This document shows positions 6,342 to 14,328 of a DNA stretch of 17,933 bases, one piece after another (position 1 is the first letter of the stretch; each line of letters opens with the position of its first letter). Origin of the DNA: JBBREP01 sp036501845 (GTDB taxonomy: Bacteria; Actinomycetota; Acidimicrobiia; IMCC26256; PALSA-610). The stretch is taken from the NCBI GenBank assembly GCA_036501845.1, contig DASXZO010000046.1, positions 1 through 17,933 on the forward strand, read 5' to 3'. Both the position numbers and the translations under genes were made by a program. The notes under the pieces are model-generated. The model searched no databases. It saw only the letters and a list, made by a program, of their open reading frames with translations, and was not told the origin of the DNA.

Positions 6342-7892
6342 TCAGAACGTTCCGGCCACTCCGACCACGGGTGCGGAGCCGATGCGGGGCCGCACCGACT
6401 CGATGATCGGGAAGTCGCCGGCCGCAAGGAACGAGCCCTCTGCTGTGATCGCGCCCACACCGTGACCGCGCGCCGACGGCACGAGACCCATCACGTGCGC
6501 GCCGGGTGGTGTCGGCAACCAGATGCGCAACGCGTCACCGAAGTGTCGCAGCCGGCCGCTGCGATGCACGATGTGATAGCCGTGCCCGGAGGCCGACGGT
6601 AGGAGCACGACCGCGTCGTCACCGGCGTGATGCACGGCCGCCGATCCGTGAAAACCGGCGTCGCCGAACGTGAACACGCCGCCATCGGCACCGAGCAGCC
6701 AGTAGCCCCGGCCCTTGCGCGTGCCGGCGATCGCAACGATCGGCGCCCACAGCCGCCGGTTGCCCAACGAACCGTGATATCCGGCGTCACCGAACGTGAA
6801 CACACCACCGTCGCGGGCCACGATCCAGTAGCCGCGACCGCTCTTCGTGCCTGCGATGCCCACCGCCGGTGCGTGCAGCGCTCGCCCGGCGAGGTCGCCG
6901 TGGAATGGTGCGCCGCCCTCGGCGAGCACCGCGCCGTCCGGGGTGAGCAGCCACATCCCTCCGGCGTGCGAGTGCGCCACGCCAACAACGCCCAACCCGT
7001 GCGCCCGCCAGTCGGTGAGGGGCCGAGCGCCGCCCGCGCTCACGATCGTGCCGTCGTGCGCGACGGCCCAGAACGGCCCGTGGTGGCGGCGGGTGAGCAA
7101 CGCGTTGCGCGCTTCGAGCCGCCCGGCCACCGCGTGGCGCACGTGGGGTAGTAACGCCTCGGTCGGGCCGCCCGGGCACAGCGTGGCGTATGTGTCGCGA
7201 TGGCCGACGATGTTGCGCATCATGTGATGACGGCCCTGCGAGTCGACGTAGTTCGACTGGCCCTGCGGGTCGATGCCCCAGCGCGCGCACTTCCATGCGA
7301 GCAGTTCGATCAGCCCGTGGAGCATCGGTTGCGGCGGCGCCACATGGGTGAACGTGCCCAGCAGCGCGATGCCGATCGTGCGGTTGTTGAAGTAGAGCGC
7401 GTGCGCACCGCGCACCTGCCGGTGCCAGCGCGACTCGGTGGTGTGCGGCACGCCCGGCGGGTAGTCGCGCGCCCAGCGCCCTTCGTAGATCCGCCCGTGC
7501 TCGTCGATGAGGAAGTTGTACGCGATGTCGATGTACTCGCGGCTCGTGTGGAACGCCATCACACTCCGCACCACCGCAGCGGGATCGCGCGGGCCGTTCG
7601 GGGTGACCGTGTGGTGCACGATCAGCTTCTGGACCACGGAGTCGTAGTCGGGCGCGGCCTTGCGCAGATGTTCGTCGGCGCCCCATTCGGCGCGGGTCAC
7701 GATCGGCGGTACCGGCCACGACAGGTTCTGGCGCGGTCGCGCCGCCACCGCGGGCTCCGACTCCACGAGGTCGACCAGCGTGGCCCCGGTCGCGCCGAGC
7801 GCGCCCACGGTCGCGGCGCCGGCACTCCATCGCAGCACCTCGCGGCGGCTCACGGCGTCGCGCGACGCCGCGTGGTCGTCTGGTCCGGTCAT
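6342..7892 (-). CDS. Tat-exported PGRP/Amidase_2 N-acetylmuramoyl-L-alanine amidase with C-terminal repeat domain
   Basis: This is a 516-residue protein. The start is ATG 7892, eight bases after GGAG; the frame runs further upstream without a better start. A Tat signal carries SRREVLRW (15-22) and a Gly/Ala hydrophobic stretch. Residues about 63-248 are a peptidoglycan-recognition/Amidase_2 domain: entry motif TRAEWGAD, first zinc His in LIVHHTVT (93/94), AYNFLID with the conserved Tyr (125), and VGHRDTYATLCPGG supplying His231 and Cys239. The ligands look complete, so hydrolysis of the lactyl-peptide bond of peptidoglycan is expected outside the membrane. Residues about 273-516 hold degenerate repeats of 45-50 residues with GRGYW and DGGVFTFGDAGxHGS, a probable propeller-like module seen in many Acidimicrobiia secreted proteins and possibly wall or glycan binding. 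The gene lies just downstream of the glycan operon on the same strand, after a 168-base gap with possible hairpins. Confidence 0.92.
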   Translation of the reverse strand: MTGPDDHAASRDAVSRREVLRWSAGAATVGALGATGATLVDLVESEPAVAARPRQNLSWPVPPIVTRAEWGADEHLRKAAPDYDSVVQKLIVHHTVTPNGPRDPAAVVRSVMAFHTSREYIDIAYNFLIDEHGRIYEGRWARDYPPGVPHTTESRWHRQVRGAHALYFNNRTIGIALLGTFTHVAPPQPMLHGLIELLAWKCARWGIDPQGQSNYVDSQGRHHMMRNIVGHRDTYATLCPGGPTEALLPHVRHAVAGRLEARNALLTRRHHGPFWAVAHDGTIVSAGGARPLTDWRAHGLGVVGVAHSHAGGMWLLTPDGAVLAEGGAPFHGDLAGRALHAPAVGIAGTKSGRGYWIVARDGGVFTFGDAGYHGSLGNRRLWAPIVAIAGTRKGRGYWLLGADGGVFTFGDAGFHGSAAVHHAGDDAVVLLPSASGHGYHIVHRSGRLRHFGDALRIWLPTPPGAHVMGLVPSARGHGVGAITAEGSFLAAGDFPIIESVRPRIGSAPVVGVAGTF

Positions 7893-7919
7893 GCGTTGCG
7901 CTCCGTGCATCGGATGACT

Positions 7920-7936
7920 GCGGGCATCACACCCGC
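7920..7936 (-). other. Small hairpin in the amidase leader region
   Basis: A 5-bp GC stem (7920-7924 with 7932-7936) surrounds a 7-base loop, about 28 bases before the amidase start and outside its ribosome site. It could be a leader structure or chance in GC-rich DNA; there is no riboswitch-like consensus. Confidence 0.25.
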
Positions 7937-7970
7937 GGTCACTCTGCTCGTTCGGTTCTGCACTCTCGGT

Positions 7971-7989
7971 CACGGGCCCAGCGCCCGTG
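7971..7989 (-). terminator. Possible terminator hairpin after the five-gene glycan operon
   Basis: There is a perfect 7-bp inverted repeat (7971-7977 with 7983-7989) with a 5-base loop, about 70 bases past the stop of the GT-C gene on the minus strand. No T-run follows, which is common for hairpins in high-GC actinobacteria but weakens the call. If it does not terminate, the amidase could be read from the glycan operon. Confidence 0.35.
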
Positions 7990-8060
7990 CGTGGTCGGTG
8001 ATCTCGCCCGTCGTTGTCGTGTTGTTGTGCGATCGGGTTCTCGCCGTATCGGCGGACCGC

Positions 8061-9656
8061 TTACAGGCGCCCGGCGAAGTGGTTCGCCCAGAAGCGGCCG
8101 AGCGAGATCGGGTCGATGTAGCGATCAAGATGGTAGATGGTGAACACGCCGACATCGCGTCTTGTCACGTGCACGCCGAGCTGTGCAAGGCGTACCGGAA
8201 CCGCGCGAGAGCGATCCGAGTTCCTGTACACCACCCAATCGAGCGCTCGCGCTGCGTTCACCGTGTCCTGCAGTTGCGACGAGCGCGGCAAGTCGAGTGG
8301 CGACGCGACGATGCCGTCCTTGCCGTCGAACGTGAGCGGGTTCGCGATCCAGTAGTCGGCGTACACGCGCGTCACGTGTTCCTGCGCGAGCGCTCGCTCG
8401 AGTGGTGCGAGCGTGGACGGGCGCAGATCGAGCGCCGCGGGCTGCTCCCGTTCGAAGTTGATCAGCGCGTGCACGTTCGCGGTTCCGAACGCGAGCGCGG
8501 CGATCACGATCAGCGCGGCAATCCAGAATCGGCGCGCACACCACGCGACGAGCAGCGCAGCTGTGGGCACGAGCAACAACGCGTAACGCGGCTCGAACGT
8601 CGACGATGCCGTCGGCGGGATCGCTACGAGGAACGGGAACGTGAGCGCGAGCAGCACGAGCAGGCTCAACGGCGTCGCCGCACGCCGCCACCATGGCATC
8701 GCGCCGCCGCGCCGCATGCGGTCGATGCCAACGATCGCGATCACCACGACCGCGGCCACGAGCGCCACGTACACCACCAAGCCGGCACCGGCGAGCAGCC
8801 AGCCGCCGTAGTACGACGGCCGCACCCCGAGGATCCGCGGCACGAGCTGTCCGAATGCCCTGTGGACGCGGCCGGTGTAGCTCGCATTGCCGCCAGGCTG
8901 CTGCATCACCCGGCTTCCGTACTTGGCCACGCCGAGGAGCCACGGCGCTCCACCGACCACCCCGCCGGCGAGGATCTGCAGCACGGTCCGCAACGGCGGC
9001 CGGTCGCACGCGAGCAACCATGCGAGCAGCGGTAGCAGCACGAATGCGCTCTGCGCGCTCTCGTACCACGCAAGCCCGCACAACGCGCCGAGGAGCAGCG
9101 CGTCGCGTACCGGCCACCTGGGCCGGGCGTCGTGGAGGCGCAACGTCACGAGCAACGCGAGCGTCACGAGCAGCAACGTCATCCAGTAGAAGCCGCGCTC
9201 CTTCGTCGAGAGCCACACCGTGCCCGGCCACGCGACGAGGAGCGCGCCTGCAAGCCAAGCCTGCGGTCTCGGCATCATGCGGCGCGCCGCGCGCACGATC
9301 GTGTAACCCGCTGCAACCGAGAGCGAGAGGGGAACGATCTTCACCGCGAGCGCGGTGCGACTGAAGCGCGTCGTGATGGCAACGAGCATCGGTTCGAGGG
9401 TGCCGCCGTAGTACTGCCCCCAATAGAACAGCGGCGGCTTGTGGAGGTGGCCGATCGAAAGGCCCATCAGCCCGACGATTGCCTCGTCGGAGTCGAGCCG
9501 TCCGATCGGCGACGCGAGCAGCACCGCACGAAGCACGAAGCCACCGAGCACGAGCAGGAGCGAGAGCGTCCACCACCAACGCGGCGCCACCGCCTCGTTC
9601 AGCGGATCGCTCGCGGTCGTGTCGGCGCGCAGGTCGTCGGCGGAACCGACCGTCAT
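8061..9656 (-). CDS. Polytopic GT-C family glycosyltransferase (GT39/ArnT-like)
   Basis: This is a 531-residue integral membrane protein with about ten hydrophobic segments between residues 28 and 396. It then has a soluble, probably extracytoplasmic C-terminal domain (about 400-531). The first outer loop after the first span has DSDEA (55-59), the acidic motif of GT-C enzymes that use polyprenyl-phosphate sugars (PMT_2/GT39, ArnT). WGQYYGGTLEP (79-89) is the companion loop seen in this group of actinobacterial transferases. The expected reaction is transfer of a sugar from a polyprenyl-phosphate carrier to a glycan, lipid or protein on the outer face; donor and acceptor are unknown. It is the last gene of the five-gene operon, starting 4 bases after the preceding stop, and a GAGG ribosome site overlaps that stop. 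A membrane-embedded transferase at the end of a run of cytoplasmic GT4 enzymes suggests a late step. Confidence 0.85.
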   Translation of the reverse strand: MTVGSADDLRADTTASDPLNEAVAPRWWWTLSLLLVLGGFVLRAVLLASPIGRLDSDEAIVGLMGLSIGHLHKPPLFYWGQYYGGTLEPMLVAITTRFSRTALAVKIVPLSLSVAAGYTIVRAARRMMPRPQAWLAGALLVAWPGTVWLSTKERGFYWMTLLLVTLALLVTLRLHDARPRWPVRDALLLGALCGLAWYESAQSAFVLLPLLAWLLACDRPPLRTVLQILAGGVVGGAPWLLGVAKYGSRVMQQPGGNASYTGRVHRAFGQLVPRILGVRPSYYGGWLLAGAGLVVYVALVAAVVVIAIVGIDRMRRGGAMPWWRRAATPLSLLVLLALTFPFLVAIPPTASSTFEPRYALLLVPTAALLVAWCARRFWIAALIVIAALAFGTANVHALINFEREQPAALDLRPSTLAPLERALAQEHVTRVYADYWIANPLTFDGKDGIVASPLDLPRSSQLQDTVNAARALDWVVYRNSDRSRAVPVRLAQLGVHVTRRDVGVFTIYHLDRYIDPISLGRFWANHFAGRL

Positions 9657-9660
9657 CGCC

Positions 9661-10842
9661 TCACAGCCGTTCGCATATCCGCTCGAGGAACGACACGTAG
9701 CGCTCGATCACCACCGGCCACGAGTATTGCCCCGCCACGTAAGCCTGCCCGGCGCGCCCCAAACATTGCGCGAGCGCGGCGTCGGTGGTGATCCGCGTGA
9801 TCGCAGCCTCGAACGTGGCGTAGTCGTCGAACCAGAGGCCGCCACCGCTGCGCACACAGTGGTCGCGCGTGACCGGCGCGGCGCCGTTCACGATCACCGG
9901 CGTAGCGGCCGACCATGCCTCGAGCACCACGAGCGCGAGCGACTCGTTCGGCGACGGCGACACCAAGGCGGTGGCGTTCGTGAGCAACGCGTGCTTGGTG
10001 GCGGTGTCGACCATCCCAAGTTCGACGATGTCGGGGTGTGGTGGGATCGGATCGTGCGGCTCGCCGGCGAACACGAGCGCCAGTGGGCCCGGGAACCGCT
10101 GTTTGTAGGCGGCGAAACCAACGGCGAGGGCTTGCGAGCCCTTGGCCGCGAGCACGCGGCCGAGGCAGAGCACGAAGGGCCGGTCCGAACACGCTTGCAT
10201 CGCAGGAGTGGCTGCAACCGCCGGCACGGGGTCGACCCCGATGCCCACCACCAGCTGGGGGTGCGTGACTGTCGACGGGAACAGACGCGCCGCGACGCGC
10301 CGTTCGGGTTCGCTCCACCATGCGAGCGCGCCCGCGCCGGTGAACACCGGCTCGTAGATCGGCAGATGGATCGCGGGCTCGTCGTGTGTCGCCGGATGCA
10401 GCACCGCGCGGCGGCCGAGCCTGGACACTGCGGTCACGATCGGGTGGTACATGTACGGCCCGAGCGTGACCACGCCGCATGCACTGTCGACCGCGGCATC
10501 GACCGCGTCGGGGCAGACCGGGCCGAGTTGCTCGAGCCAGCGCCACGACTCATCCACGGTGAGCGCAGAAGCGCCGCCGAGCACGCGCGCGTCCAGCGCC
10601 GCGAAGTTCGCGCCGCGCCCCGACTGGCTCGCGAACCGGTGCACGCTCACGCCATGCTCGCTCGTGGTGCCGGCAGGCACCTCGTTGCGCCACGTGGCCG
10701 CGTCGAGCGCCGTGGTGGTGAACACCTCGCAGTCGAACCCGTCGACCGCAGCGAGGTGCTCGGCGAGCAGCTTCGCGGCAACTTCGGCGCCACCCGCGAT
10801 GCCGTCGCCGTAGCGCGGCACCACGAAGCCGACACGCGTCAT
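9661..10842 (-). CDS. GT4-type glycosyltransferase
   Basis: This is a 393-residue GT-B-fold glycosyltransferase. The N-terminal lobe has the Gly-rich loop DGIAGGAEV (13-21), which in GT4 enzymes touches the donor or acceptor. The C-terminal lobe has GRVLAAKG (228-235) and the nucleotide-sugar E-x7-E motif NESLALVVLEAW (Glu300, Glu308). It should transfer a sugar from a nucleotide donor with retention, on the cytoplasmic side; sugar and acceptor are unknown. Its ATG overlaps the upstream GT4 stop as ATGA, so translation is probably coupled. It differs from the two GT4 enzymes upstream: it lacks their HN(M/I)TPPEFF(D/E)AW acceptor-lobe motif and has a longer N-terminal lobe, so it likely makes a different linkage. 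Confidence 0.9.
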   Translation of the reverse strand: MTRVGFVVPRYGDGIAGGAEVAAKLLAEHLAAVDGFDCEVFTTTALDAATWRNEVPAGTTSEHGVSVHRFASQSGRGANFAALDARVLGGASALTVDESWRWLEQLGPVCPDAVDAAVDSACGVVTLGPYMYHPIVTAVSRLGRRAVLHPATHDEPAIHLPIYEPVFTGAGALAWWSEPERRVAARLFPSTVTHPQLVVGIGVDPVPAVAATPAMQACSDRPFVLCLGRVLAAKGSQALAVGFAAYKQRFPGPLALVFAGEPHDPIPPHPDIVELGMVDTATKHALLTNATALVSPSPNESLALVVLEAWSAATPVIVNGAAPVTRDHCVRSGGGLWFDDYATFEAAITRITTDAALAQCLGRAGQAYVAGQYSWPVVIERYVSFLERICERL

Positions 10843-11936
10843 CGACCGCGCCCGTTCGGCGTTTGGAGCACCGGCATCAGTTCGGCGAGCAGCTTCGACG
10901 CCGTGTGCTCACGGTCGAGTTCGGCGGCGCGGCGCCGGCCGGCAGCGACGATCGTGTCGCGCAGCTCGCCGTCACCGAGCACGCGCGCCACGGCCGCGGC
11001 GACTGTGAGTGGTGCCTTGCGGTCGAGCACCACAGCCGCGGCGCCCACAGTCTCGGCCACGGCGCCGGCGCGGAATGTCACCACCGGAACGCCGGCGCTC
11101 ATCGCTTCCACGAGCGGCACGCCAAAGCCCTCGTGCTCCGAGCAACCCACGAACACGTCGGCGGCCGAGTAGTGCGCCGCCAGTGTGTCGTCGTCCACGT
11201 TGCCCGTGAGCTCCACGGCATCACTCACACCGAAATGTTCGGCGAGCCGCTGCACGGTGGTCACGTAGCGCGCCATCGCGGTGCTCCCCACGACGCGCAG
11301 CCGTGCCCCAGCTGCATAGATGTCGCGGTACGCGGCGAACGCGGCAACCAGGTCGTGGACGCATTTGTTCGGCGCGACGCGTCCGACGAACAGCCAATCG
11401 TGGCCGCCACCACCGGCGCGCAGCTCGGCGACGCACTGCGGGCTCGGTGCGCGCAGCGGCGGCACGAACACGGGCACAGTGACGGTGCGCGGGCACCCTG
11501 CCGCGGCGAGCTGCTCGGCGTTGAACGAGGAATCGCCGATCCCGAGCACCGAACGACGCGCGAGCCGCACCACCTGCCGCTCCCCCACCTCGAGGTTCTC
11601 GGCCAGGCCCGGGTCCCACGCGTCGAAGAACTCGGGCGGCGTCATGTTGTGATGGGCCAGCACGATCGGCTCGCGCCGCAGCAGCAACTCGTCACCCATC
11701 GGCGTGCCCATTGCTGCGTGGTACACGAGCACGGTGCCGGCGATCGGGCTCGGATCGTCGAGCAGGGCACGGGCATCGGACGCGATCGGCGGCAGCCCGG
11801 GGCGGATGTCGTCGGCGAGCACTCGCGACGCCACACCCGCGCCCGCAAGTGTCTCGTGCACCGCCAGCACGTGCGCGCCGATTGCGCCGGGCTCCCACGT
11901 GGGCACGAGCTGCACCACGGCCTGGGTGGCCGCCAT
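10839..11936 (-). CDS. GT4-type glycosyltransferase, paralogue A
   Basis: This is a 365-residue GT-B-fold glycosyltransferase. Visible features are HHNMTPPEFFDAW (95-107) in the acceptor lobe, WLFVGRVAPNK with Lys191 in the donor site, and the E-x7-E motif HEGFGVPLVEAM (Glu269, Glu277). The ATG at 11936 shares its A with the upstream TGA (TGATG), which both fixes the start and implies translational re-initiation. The reading frame is open far upstream, but that part is antisense-like filler over the next gene. It is clearly paralogous to the gene just upstream, with the same motif order and near-equal length, so the pair probably arose by tandem duplication. It is expected to add one sugar to a growing cytoplasmic oligosaccharide; donor and linkage are unknown. 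Confidence 0.92.
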   Translation of the reverse strand: MAATQAVVQLVPTWEPGAIGAHVLAVHETLAGAGVASRVLADDIRPGLPPIASDARALLDDPSPIAGTVLVYHAAMGTPMGDELLLRREPIVLAHHNMTPPEFFDAWDPGLAENLEVGERQVVRLARRSVLGIGDSSFNAEQLAAAGCPRTVTVPVFVPPLRAPSPQCVAELRAGGGGHDWLFVGRVAPNKCVHDLVAAFAAYRDIYAAGARLRVVGSTAMARYVTTVQRLAEHFGVSDAVELTGNVDDDTLAAHYSAADVFVGCSEHEGFGVPLVEAMSAGVPVVTFRAGAVAETVGAAAVVLDRKAPLTVAAAVARVLGDGELRDTIVAAGRRRAAELDREHTASKLLAELMPVLQTPNGRGR

Positions 11937-13000
11937 CAGCCGAGCACCCCGGCATGCCCGAGCGCGCGCAGCAACGTGTCGGCCGTGCGCTCGGGTGCGA
12001 ACAGATCGACGCGCCCATGACCGCGCTCCACGAGCGCATCGCGCAGTGCGCGGTCGTGCGCCACCCGGTCGACGGCCGCGCACACCGCGGCAAAGTCCTT
12101 GTGCTCCAGCAACACCGCGGCGTCGCCGACGGTCTCGGGCACCGCAGTGGCCGCGTACGCCACCACAGGCTTGCCCCACCACATCGACTCGATCACGGGC
12201 ACGCAGAAACCTTCGTGATCGGAGAGACACACGAACACGTCGGCCGCGTCGAAGTACGCGCCGAGCTCGCCTGGCGGCACCGAGCCCGCGAGCCGCACGC
12301 TGTCACCGAGATCGAGGCGCTCGATCAAACCTTCGAGAGCGATCTGGTACGGGCCCGCACTCGTGCCGCCAACGAGCCAGAGGCGCGCGCCTGGGTCCCA
12401 CACGGAGCGGTACAGCGCGAACGCGCACACGAGATCGTGCTGCGCCTTGTTGGCTGCGAGGCGACCGACAAACAACCAATCGGTGCCCCGCTTCGTGCGC
12501 CGAAGCTGGTCGCGACATTCGCGGTCGATTGCGCCCCATCGCGACGGATCGATGAACACCGGCACCACTGTGGTGTCGCTGAGGCCGAACTGCACGAGCT
12601 CGCACGCGTTGTAGTGCGAGTCGGCCAGACCGGCGTGTGCGCGCGGCGCGACGCGCGCGAGCTGCGCCCGACCCTGCGCCAGCAGCAAGCCGGTTTCGGG
12701 GTTCCACGCCTCGAAGAACTCCGGTGGCGTGATGTTGTGGTAGTCGAGCAAGAGCGGCTCGTCGCGGTGTGCGATCCAGTCGCCGAGCGCGCAGCCGATC
12801 GCCGCGTGGTACAGCATCGGTGTCCCACCCGCCCAGTCCTTGTAGCTCCGTGCCTCGCTGCGCAGATCCCGATGCACCTCGCCGGCGAAGATCTCGGATT
12901 CCACTCCGTGGGCGCGCAACACCTCACGCACCTTCATCGTGTGCGCGCCGATGGCGTCACGGGGTGCGAGCGCGGGCAGGAACTGATGGAGCGCCGGCAT
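11936..13000 (-). CDS. GT4-type glycosyltransferase, paralogue B
   Basis: This is a 354-residue GT-B-fold glycosyltransferase. It starts with PALHQFLPALAPRDAIGAH, then YHNITPPEFFEAW (87-99), WLFVGRLAANK with Lys185, and the donor motif DHEGFCVPVIESM (Glu263, Glu271), in which the usual GFG is GFC. The ATG at 13000 overlaps the methyltransferase stop as TGATG; a GTG one codon earlier is possible. It shares the layout and several motifs of the following gene but has its own N-terminus and loops, so the two may have different acceptors. GT4 enzymes of this layout occur in many surface-polysaccharide clusters, often in tandem with a methyltransferase. The sugar and linkage are not predictable from sequence. 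Confidence 0.92.
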   Translation of the reverse strand: MPALHQFLPALAPRDAIGAHTMKVREVLRAHGVESEIFAGEVHRDLRSEARSYKDWAGGTPMLYHAAIGCALGDWIAHRDEPLLLDYHNITPPEFFEAWNPETGLLLAQGRAQLARVAPRAHAGLADSHYNACELVQFGLSDTTVVPVFIDPSRWGAIDRECRDQLRRTKRGTDWLFVGRLAANKAQHDLVCAFALYRSVWDPGARLWLVGGTSAGPYQIALEGLIERLDLGDSVRLAGSVPPGELGAYFDAADVFVCLSDHEGFCVPVIESMWWGKPVVAYAATAVPETVGDAAVLLEHKDFAAVCAAVDRVAHDRALRDALVERGHGRVDLFAPERTADTLLRALGHAGVLG

Positions 13001-13992
13001 CACGAACGGCGTGCAACCACCGCGAAGCCGCGCGCGCCGGTTTCGGCGTGGGTGACGACGTCGCCGCATCCAGCGCGCGCCAGCAGGTGCGCCCATGTGG
13101 CTGCATGCAGAGGCCGGCCGGGTGCGAGGTCGAGCGCGATTGCGTCGGCTTCGCTGTCGGCGGCGCGCGGGTCGCGTCCGATCACGATCAGCGCGCCGTC
13201 GGCGGCGAGGCTGCGCGCCGCCTGCTCGACGAGCTCCACCTTGTCGCCGAGTACGAGGGTGTCCACACAGCCTGACAGCACGATGCCGCCGAGATCACCG
13301 TCGGGCACCGACGCGAAGTGCTCCAACGCCTCTTCGGTGCGGGCTTCAACCCGATGTGCGTCGGACACTCGCGCCGCATCGAGCCTCGGGTCGACGCCGT
13401 ACGCGTCGATTCCCGCGGCCACGAGCGCGTCGAGCAGCGCACCATTGCCACATTCGGCGTGCACAACCCGAGCGCGCGCCGCCTTCAGCTCGGTGATGCA
13501 GAATTCGGCCCATCCACTCACGTCGTCGAGCTCGGCCGGCGCGCGCGCAAGCTGCACCCGAGTGTCGGTGGCCGGCGACCGGCGTTCGAGTGCGTCGACG
13601 CGCCCACCCAGGATGCGCAGCGCCCGCAACGTGGTGCCGGCGAAGGCCACGAGTTGGCGGCCGACGAAGATCAGGTACCACGCGGTGAGCGTCTTCACCG
13701 CGCGCTTGAGCATGCGCAGCGGTCGCTTGCCCACGAGGGGCACGTCGTAGTCGACGATCGCGTGACGCGCCGCCTGATCCACGACTGTGTCGAAGCCGGC
13801 ACCGGTGGCGCCGGGCGGGGCCACTGCCGCGAACGCACCCTCGAGTTCGCGCTCGAGTGCTTCGGGGATCTCGCCCGAGCGGCGCTTGGCCCGCACGTCG
13901 GCCTCGATCTCGGCCATCAACGTGCGTGCGTCAGGCACCTCGGAACCGGCCGTCGCGCCCGCACTACCGGGTTCCGTCGCGTCGGTCGGCAC
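13000..13992 (-). CDS. SAM-dependent methyltransferase of the glycan cluster
   Basis: The product is 330 residues if started at GTG 13992, a choice based on a TANNNT box just upstream; ATG 13917 would give 305. Residues about 20-60 are charged and helical (LMAEIEADVRAKR). A hydrophobic, amphipathic stretch (about 100-130, LTAWYLIFVGRQLVAFAG) leads into VDALERR, a layout seen in methyltransferases of O-antigen-type clusters, where it may attach the enzyme to the membrane or to partners. The Rossmann domain (about 160-330) has motif I as HAECGNGAL (178-186) and acidic Asp201 in AYGVDPR for the SAM ribose. Motif I is atypical (AECGNG rather than DxGCGxG). The likely role is methylation of a sugar, possibly a cap that limits chain length, though no kinase partner is present. 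It is the first gene of the leftward operon and overlaps the next gene as TGATG. Confidence 0.85.
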   Translation of the reverse strand: MPTDATEPGSAGATAGSEVPDARTLMAEIEADVRAKRRSGEIPEALERELEGAFAAVAPPGATGAGFDTVVDQAARHAIVDYDVPLVGKRPLRMLKRAVKTLTAWYLIFVGRQLVAFAGTTLRALRILGGRVDALERRSPATDTRVQLARAPAELDDVSGWAEFCITELKAARARVVHAECGNGALLDALVAAGIDAYGVDPRLDAARVSDAHRVEARTEEALEHFASVPDGDLGGIVLSGCVDTLVLGDKVELVEQAARSLAADGALIVIGRDPRAADSEADAIALDLAPGRPLHAATWAHLLARAGCGDVVTHAETGARGFAVVARRS

Positions 13993-14000
13993 GGCCTGCG

Positions 14001-14006
14001 ACGGTA
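14001..14006 (-). promoter_or_regulatory. Possible -10 box for the leftward glycan operon
   Basis: On the minus strand this reads TACCGT, a TANNNT -10 form, 8 bases before the proposed GTG start at 13992. It would give a nearly leaderless transcript. No -35 match is visible, so confidence is low. Confidence 0.25.
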
Positions 14007-14032
14007 GTCGCGGACGCCCATGGGACTTCGAC

Positions 14033-14047
14033 CATCGTCGTACGATG
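14033..14047. promoter_or_regulatory. Dyad overlapping the rightward promoter
   Basis: CATCGT and ACGATG form a perfect 6-bp inverted repeat with a 3-base spacer. It covers the proposed -10 box at 14041-14046 and lies in the 60-base gap between the two divergent glycan operons. A regulator bound here could control the rightward operon and perhaps both. No regulator gene is adjacent, and a short dyad may arise by chance. Confidence 0.3.
14041..14046 (+). promoter_or_regulatory. Leaderless-type -10 box of the rightward operon
   Basis: TACGAT fits the actinobacterial TANNNT -10 form. It is followed by six bases and then the ATG at 14053, the spacing expected when transcription starts at the A of the start codon. 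No Shine-Dalgarno sequence precedes that ATG, which agrees with leaderless translation. The -35 region is unrecognisable. Confidence 0.42.
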
Positions 14048-14052
14048 CCCCC

Positions 14053-14325
14053 ATGTCCGACGCGGCCCAGTCCGATGCGCCCGGGTCCCGCGGCGTGCGC
14101 GGTACGGCAAAGCGCGCACTGGCCCCCCTCGAGCGGCGTATCGAAATCGCGGTGACGCGCGCTGTGGAAACCACGATCCGGCGCGAGATCGCGGAGCTCC
14201 AAGCCGCGCTGCGCGCCGACATCGCCACACTCGTGGAGCTCACGTACGAGCTCGAACACCTCGCCGGACGGATCGATACGGCCCTGCGCGCACTCGCACC
14301 GGTCAGCGCCGACGACGACGCCTGA
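14053..14325 (+). CDS. Small coiled-coil protein of the glycan locus
   Basis: This is a 90-residue hydrophilic protein of no family I can name. After a Ser/Asp/Gly-rich start, residues about 20-80 form a charged, heptad-like helix (ALAPLERRIEIAV, then RREIAELQAALRADIATL, then YELEHLAGRID) that ends in an acidic tail. There is no signal peptide or membrane span, so it is probably cytoplasmic. It lies 3 bases before the double glycosyltransferase gene and opens the rightward operon. A scaffold or chain-length role for the glycosyltransferases or the methyltransferase is possible, as coiled-coil proteins do this in some O-antigen systems, but this is only inference from position. The start choice rests on the leaderless-type promoter; ATG 14020 in the same frame would add 11 residues. 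Confidence 0.72.
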   Translation: MSDAAQSDAPGSRGVRGTAKRALAPLERRIEIAVTRAVETTIRREIAELQAALRADIATLVELTYELEHLAGRIDTALRALAPVSADDDA

Positions 14326-14328
14326 CGC

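Noticed and set aside
9439..11172. Plus-strand open frame of about 577 codons opposite the GT-C and GT4 genes
   Set aside because: It has antisense composition, no recognisable fold, and conflicts with three genes carrying catalytic motifs.
11711..13750. Plus-strand open frame of about 679 codons across the two GT4 genes and the methyltransferase
   Set aside because: It is Arg/Ala/His-rich with no motif and crosses three well-supported genes on the other strand.
14020..14052. Earlier ATG for the coiled-coil protein
   Set aside because: It would place the -10 box and dyad inside the gene, and it has no ribosome site or upstream -10; the later ATG fits leaderless spacing.
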